A DNA stretch of 64,000 bases, taken from assembly GCF_024741135.1 (NCBI RefSeq), contig NZ_JANSUY010000001.1, positions 372,001 through 436,000 on the forward strand, in the 5' to 3' direction. The position numbers and the translations under genes were made by a program. Each line of letters starts with the position of its first letter. The stretch's first letter is position 1. This DNA comes from Aquiflexum gelatinilyticum. GTDB lineage: Bacteria > Bacteroidota > Bacteroidia > Cytophagales > Cyclobacteriaceae. A model generated the notes under the pieces. The model ran no database searches, had not been told where the DNA came from, and worked only from the letters and a program-made list of their open reading frames with translations. Positions 63,393-64,000 of this stretch are shown here, piece after piece.

Positions 63393-64000
63393 TTAGAGGA
63401 GTACATCGTCAAAGATTTTCTCATTGACCACAGCCACGCCTCCCAGCAGCCCCACTTCCTTACCGAGCTTATACAGTGCCAATTCGGTATTTTCCCTTGC
63501 CTTGGCCATGCTGTATATGTTCAAAGCCTGCTGAATCGGGGTAATAAGGTATTGTTTTGCCTCTGCAACAGATCCTCCAATGATAATCATTTCAGGATTA
63601 AGGAGCTGAATGAGAATGGAAATTCCTCTCCCAAGATCCAAACCGACTTCTGACAAAATCGTGATTGCTCTTTGATCTCCTGCCAAGGCGGCATCTACCA
63701 CTAAGAAAGGTTCTATCTCATTGTTGTTTTCCCTCACCATCCGAGACAATATGGAATCGCTGTCAGTTGCAATTGCTTCTTTGGCCATTCTTACGATGGC
63801 TGTACCTGAGGCAACGGATTCTAAGCAGCCTTTTTTTCCACAAGTACAAGTGATGTCGCTTGAATCAAAAATAGGGGAGTGGCTAAATTCTCCTGCAAAA
63901 CCCGAAGCGCCCTGGTAGATTTTTCCGTCTATGATTATTCCAAGACCAATTCCCCAACCGATAAATATTCCTAGGACATTTTTGTAATTGTCTTTCTGGC
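63393..64000 (-). CDS. ROK-family protein, N-terminus cut by the window
   Basis: The last 202 codons or so of a ROK protein, running off the right edge. The frame is open beyond the ATG at 63788 and contains the full ROK zinc site upstream of it: GASGFAGEFSHSPIF, then CTCGKKGCLESVASG, matching GExxH and CxCGxxGC. FIGWGIGLGIIIDGKIYQG is the sugar/nucleotide region before it. The part from 63788 on has LNPEMIIIGGSVAEA near the end. It could be a glucokinase-like or N-acetyl-sugar kinase, or a NagC/Mlc-type repressor. The missing N-terminus, which would show whether there is a helix-turn-helix, decides between them. First in the minus-strand set with the FG-GAP and haloperoxidase genes. Confidence 0.9.
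   Translation of the reverse strand, partial: QKDNYKNVLGIFIGWGIGLGIIIDGKIYQGASGFAGEFSHSPIFDSSDITCTCGKKGCLESVASGTAIVRMAKEAIATDSDSILSRMVRENNNEIEPFLVVDAALAGDQRAITILSEVGLDLGRGISILIQLLNPEMIIIGGSVAEAKQYLITPIQQALNIYSMAKARENTELALYKLGKEVGLLGGVAVVNEKIFDDVLL

Overview
The window is about 64 kb of a Bacteroidota chromosome. It most resembles order Cytophagales, family Cyclobacteriaceae (the Algoriphagus/Belliella type); this placement comes from gene content and protein style, not from a search. Supporting signs are two SusC/SusD pairs, many Sec-exported lipoproteins, a Porin_10-type protein, a membrane-spanning 'propeller + Y_Y_Y + LuxR' regulator, type III glutamine synthetase, menaquinone genes, AT-rich spacers with TAnnTTTG promoter boxes, and several non-ATG starts. 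No rRNA, tRNA, CRISPR array or complete insertion sequence was seen.

Layout. (1) 1-1.7 kb: a truncated membrane-protein gene and a DUF1460 amidase-like protein. (2) 1.8-8.6 kb: histidine catabolism, hutH, hutI and hutU on the minus strand and a divergent LysR gene. The spacers between the hut genes are full of palindromic repeats, including an array that would form UUCG-capped hairpins in the hut transcript. (3) 8.7-13.9 kb: two propeller-like lipoproteins, a Res-Xre toxin-antitoxin pair, a MazEF pair and an XRE-membrane fusion protein. (4) 13.9-24.3 kb: a probable laminarin (beta-1,3-glucan) utilisation locus with regulator, SusC, SusD, a PKD glycan-binding lipoprotein and a GH16 glucanase. 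(5) 24.3-39 kb: housekeeping genes, namely a MenI-like thioesterase, menF and menD; a histidine phosphatase; a zinc-ribbon coiled-coil protein and a NIF3 protein; lpxK, a porin and miaE; an ABC permease; a GMC oxidoreductase; and a PepSY protein behind a palindrome-covered promoter. (6) 39-48 kb: tandem DUF3857 proteins, a 1.2 kb island of RHS debris and repeats inserted between convergent genes, mtaB and glnN. (7) 48.7-64 kb: a second SusC/SusD locus with a GH18 chitinase-like enzyme, a LacI regulator, a divergent ROK protein and an exported FAD oxidoreductase, facing a minus-strand set of ROK, FG-GAP/ASPIC-UnbV protein and vanadium-haloperoxidase-like protein.

How the parts fit. Region 4 reads as a complete import unit: the surface GH16 and PKD/SusD proteins cut and hold beta-glucan, SusC imports it, and the membrane-anchored regulator probably senses it and acts on the shared 16823-17067 control region. 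Region 7 is probably a chitin or other N-acetylhexosamine glycan locus under LacI control, with a 24-bp inverted repeat upstream of susC as the leading operator candidate.

The most unusual signals are: the island at 43232-44410, bracketed by a near-perfect 19-bp direct repeat that contains the stop codons of both flanking genes; the hut-locus hairpin array; the paired DUF3857 transglutaminase-like proteins, one of which has lost its catalytic Cys and His; and the ROK/FG-GAP/haloperoxidase operon beside the GH18 locus. No single feature proves a wholly new system.
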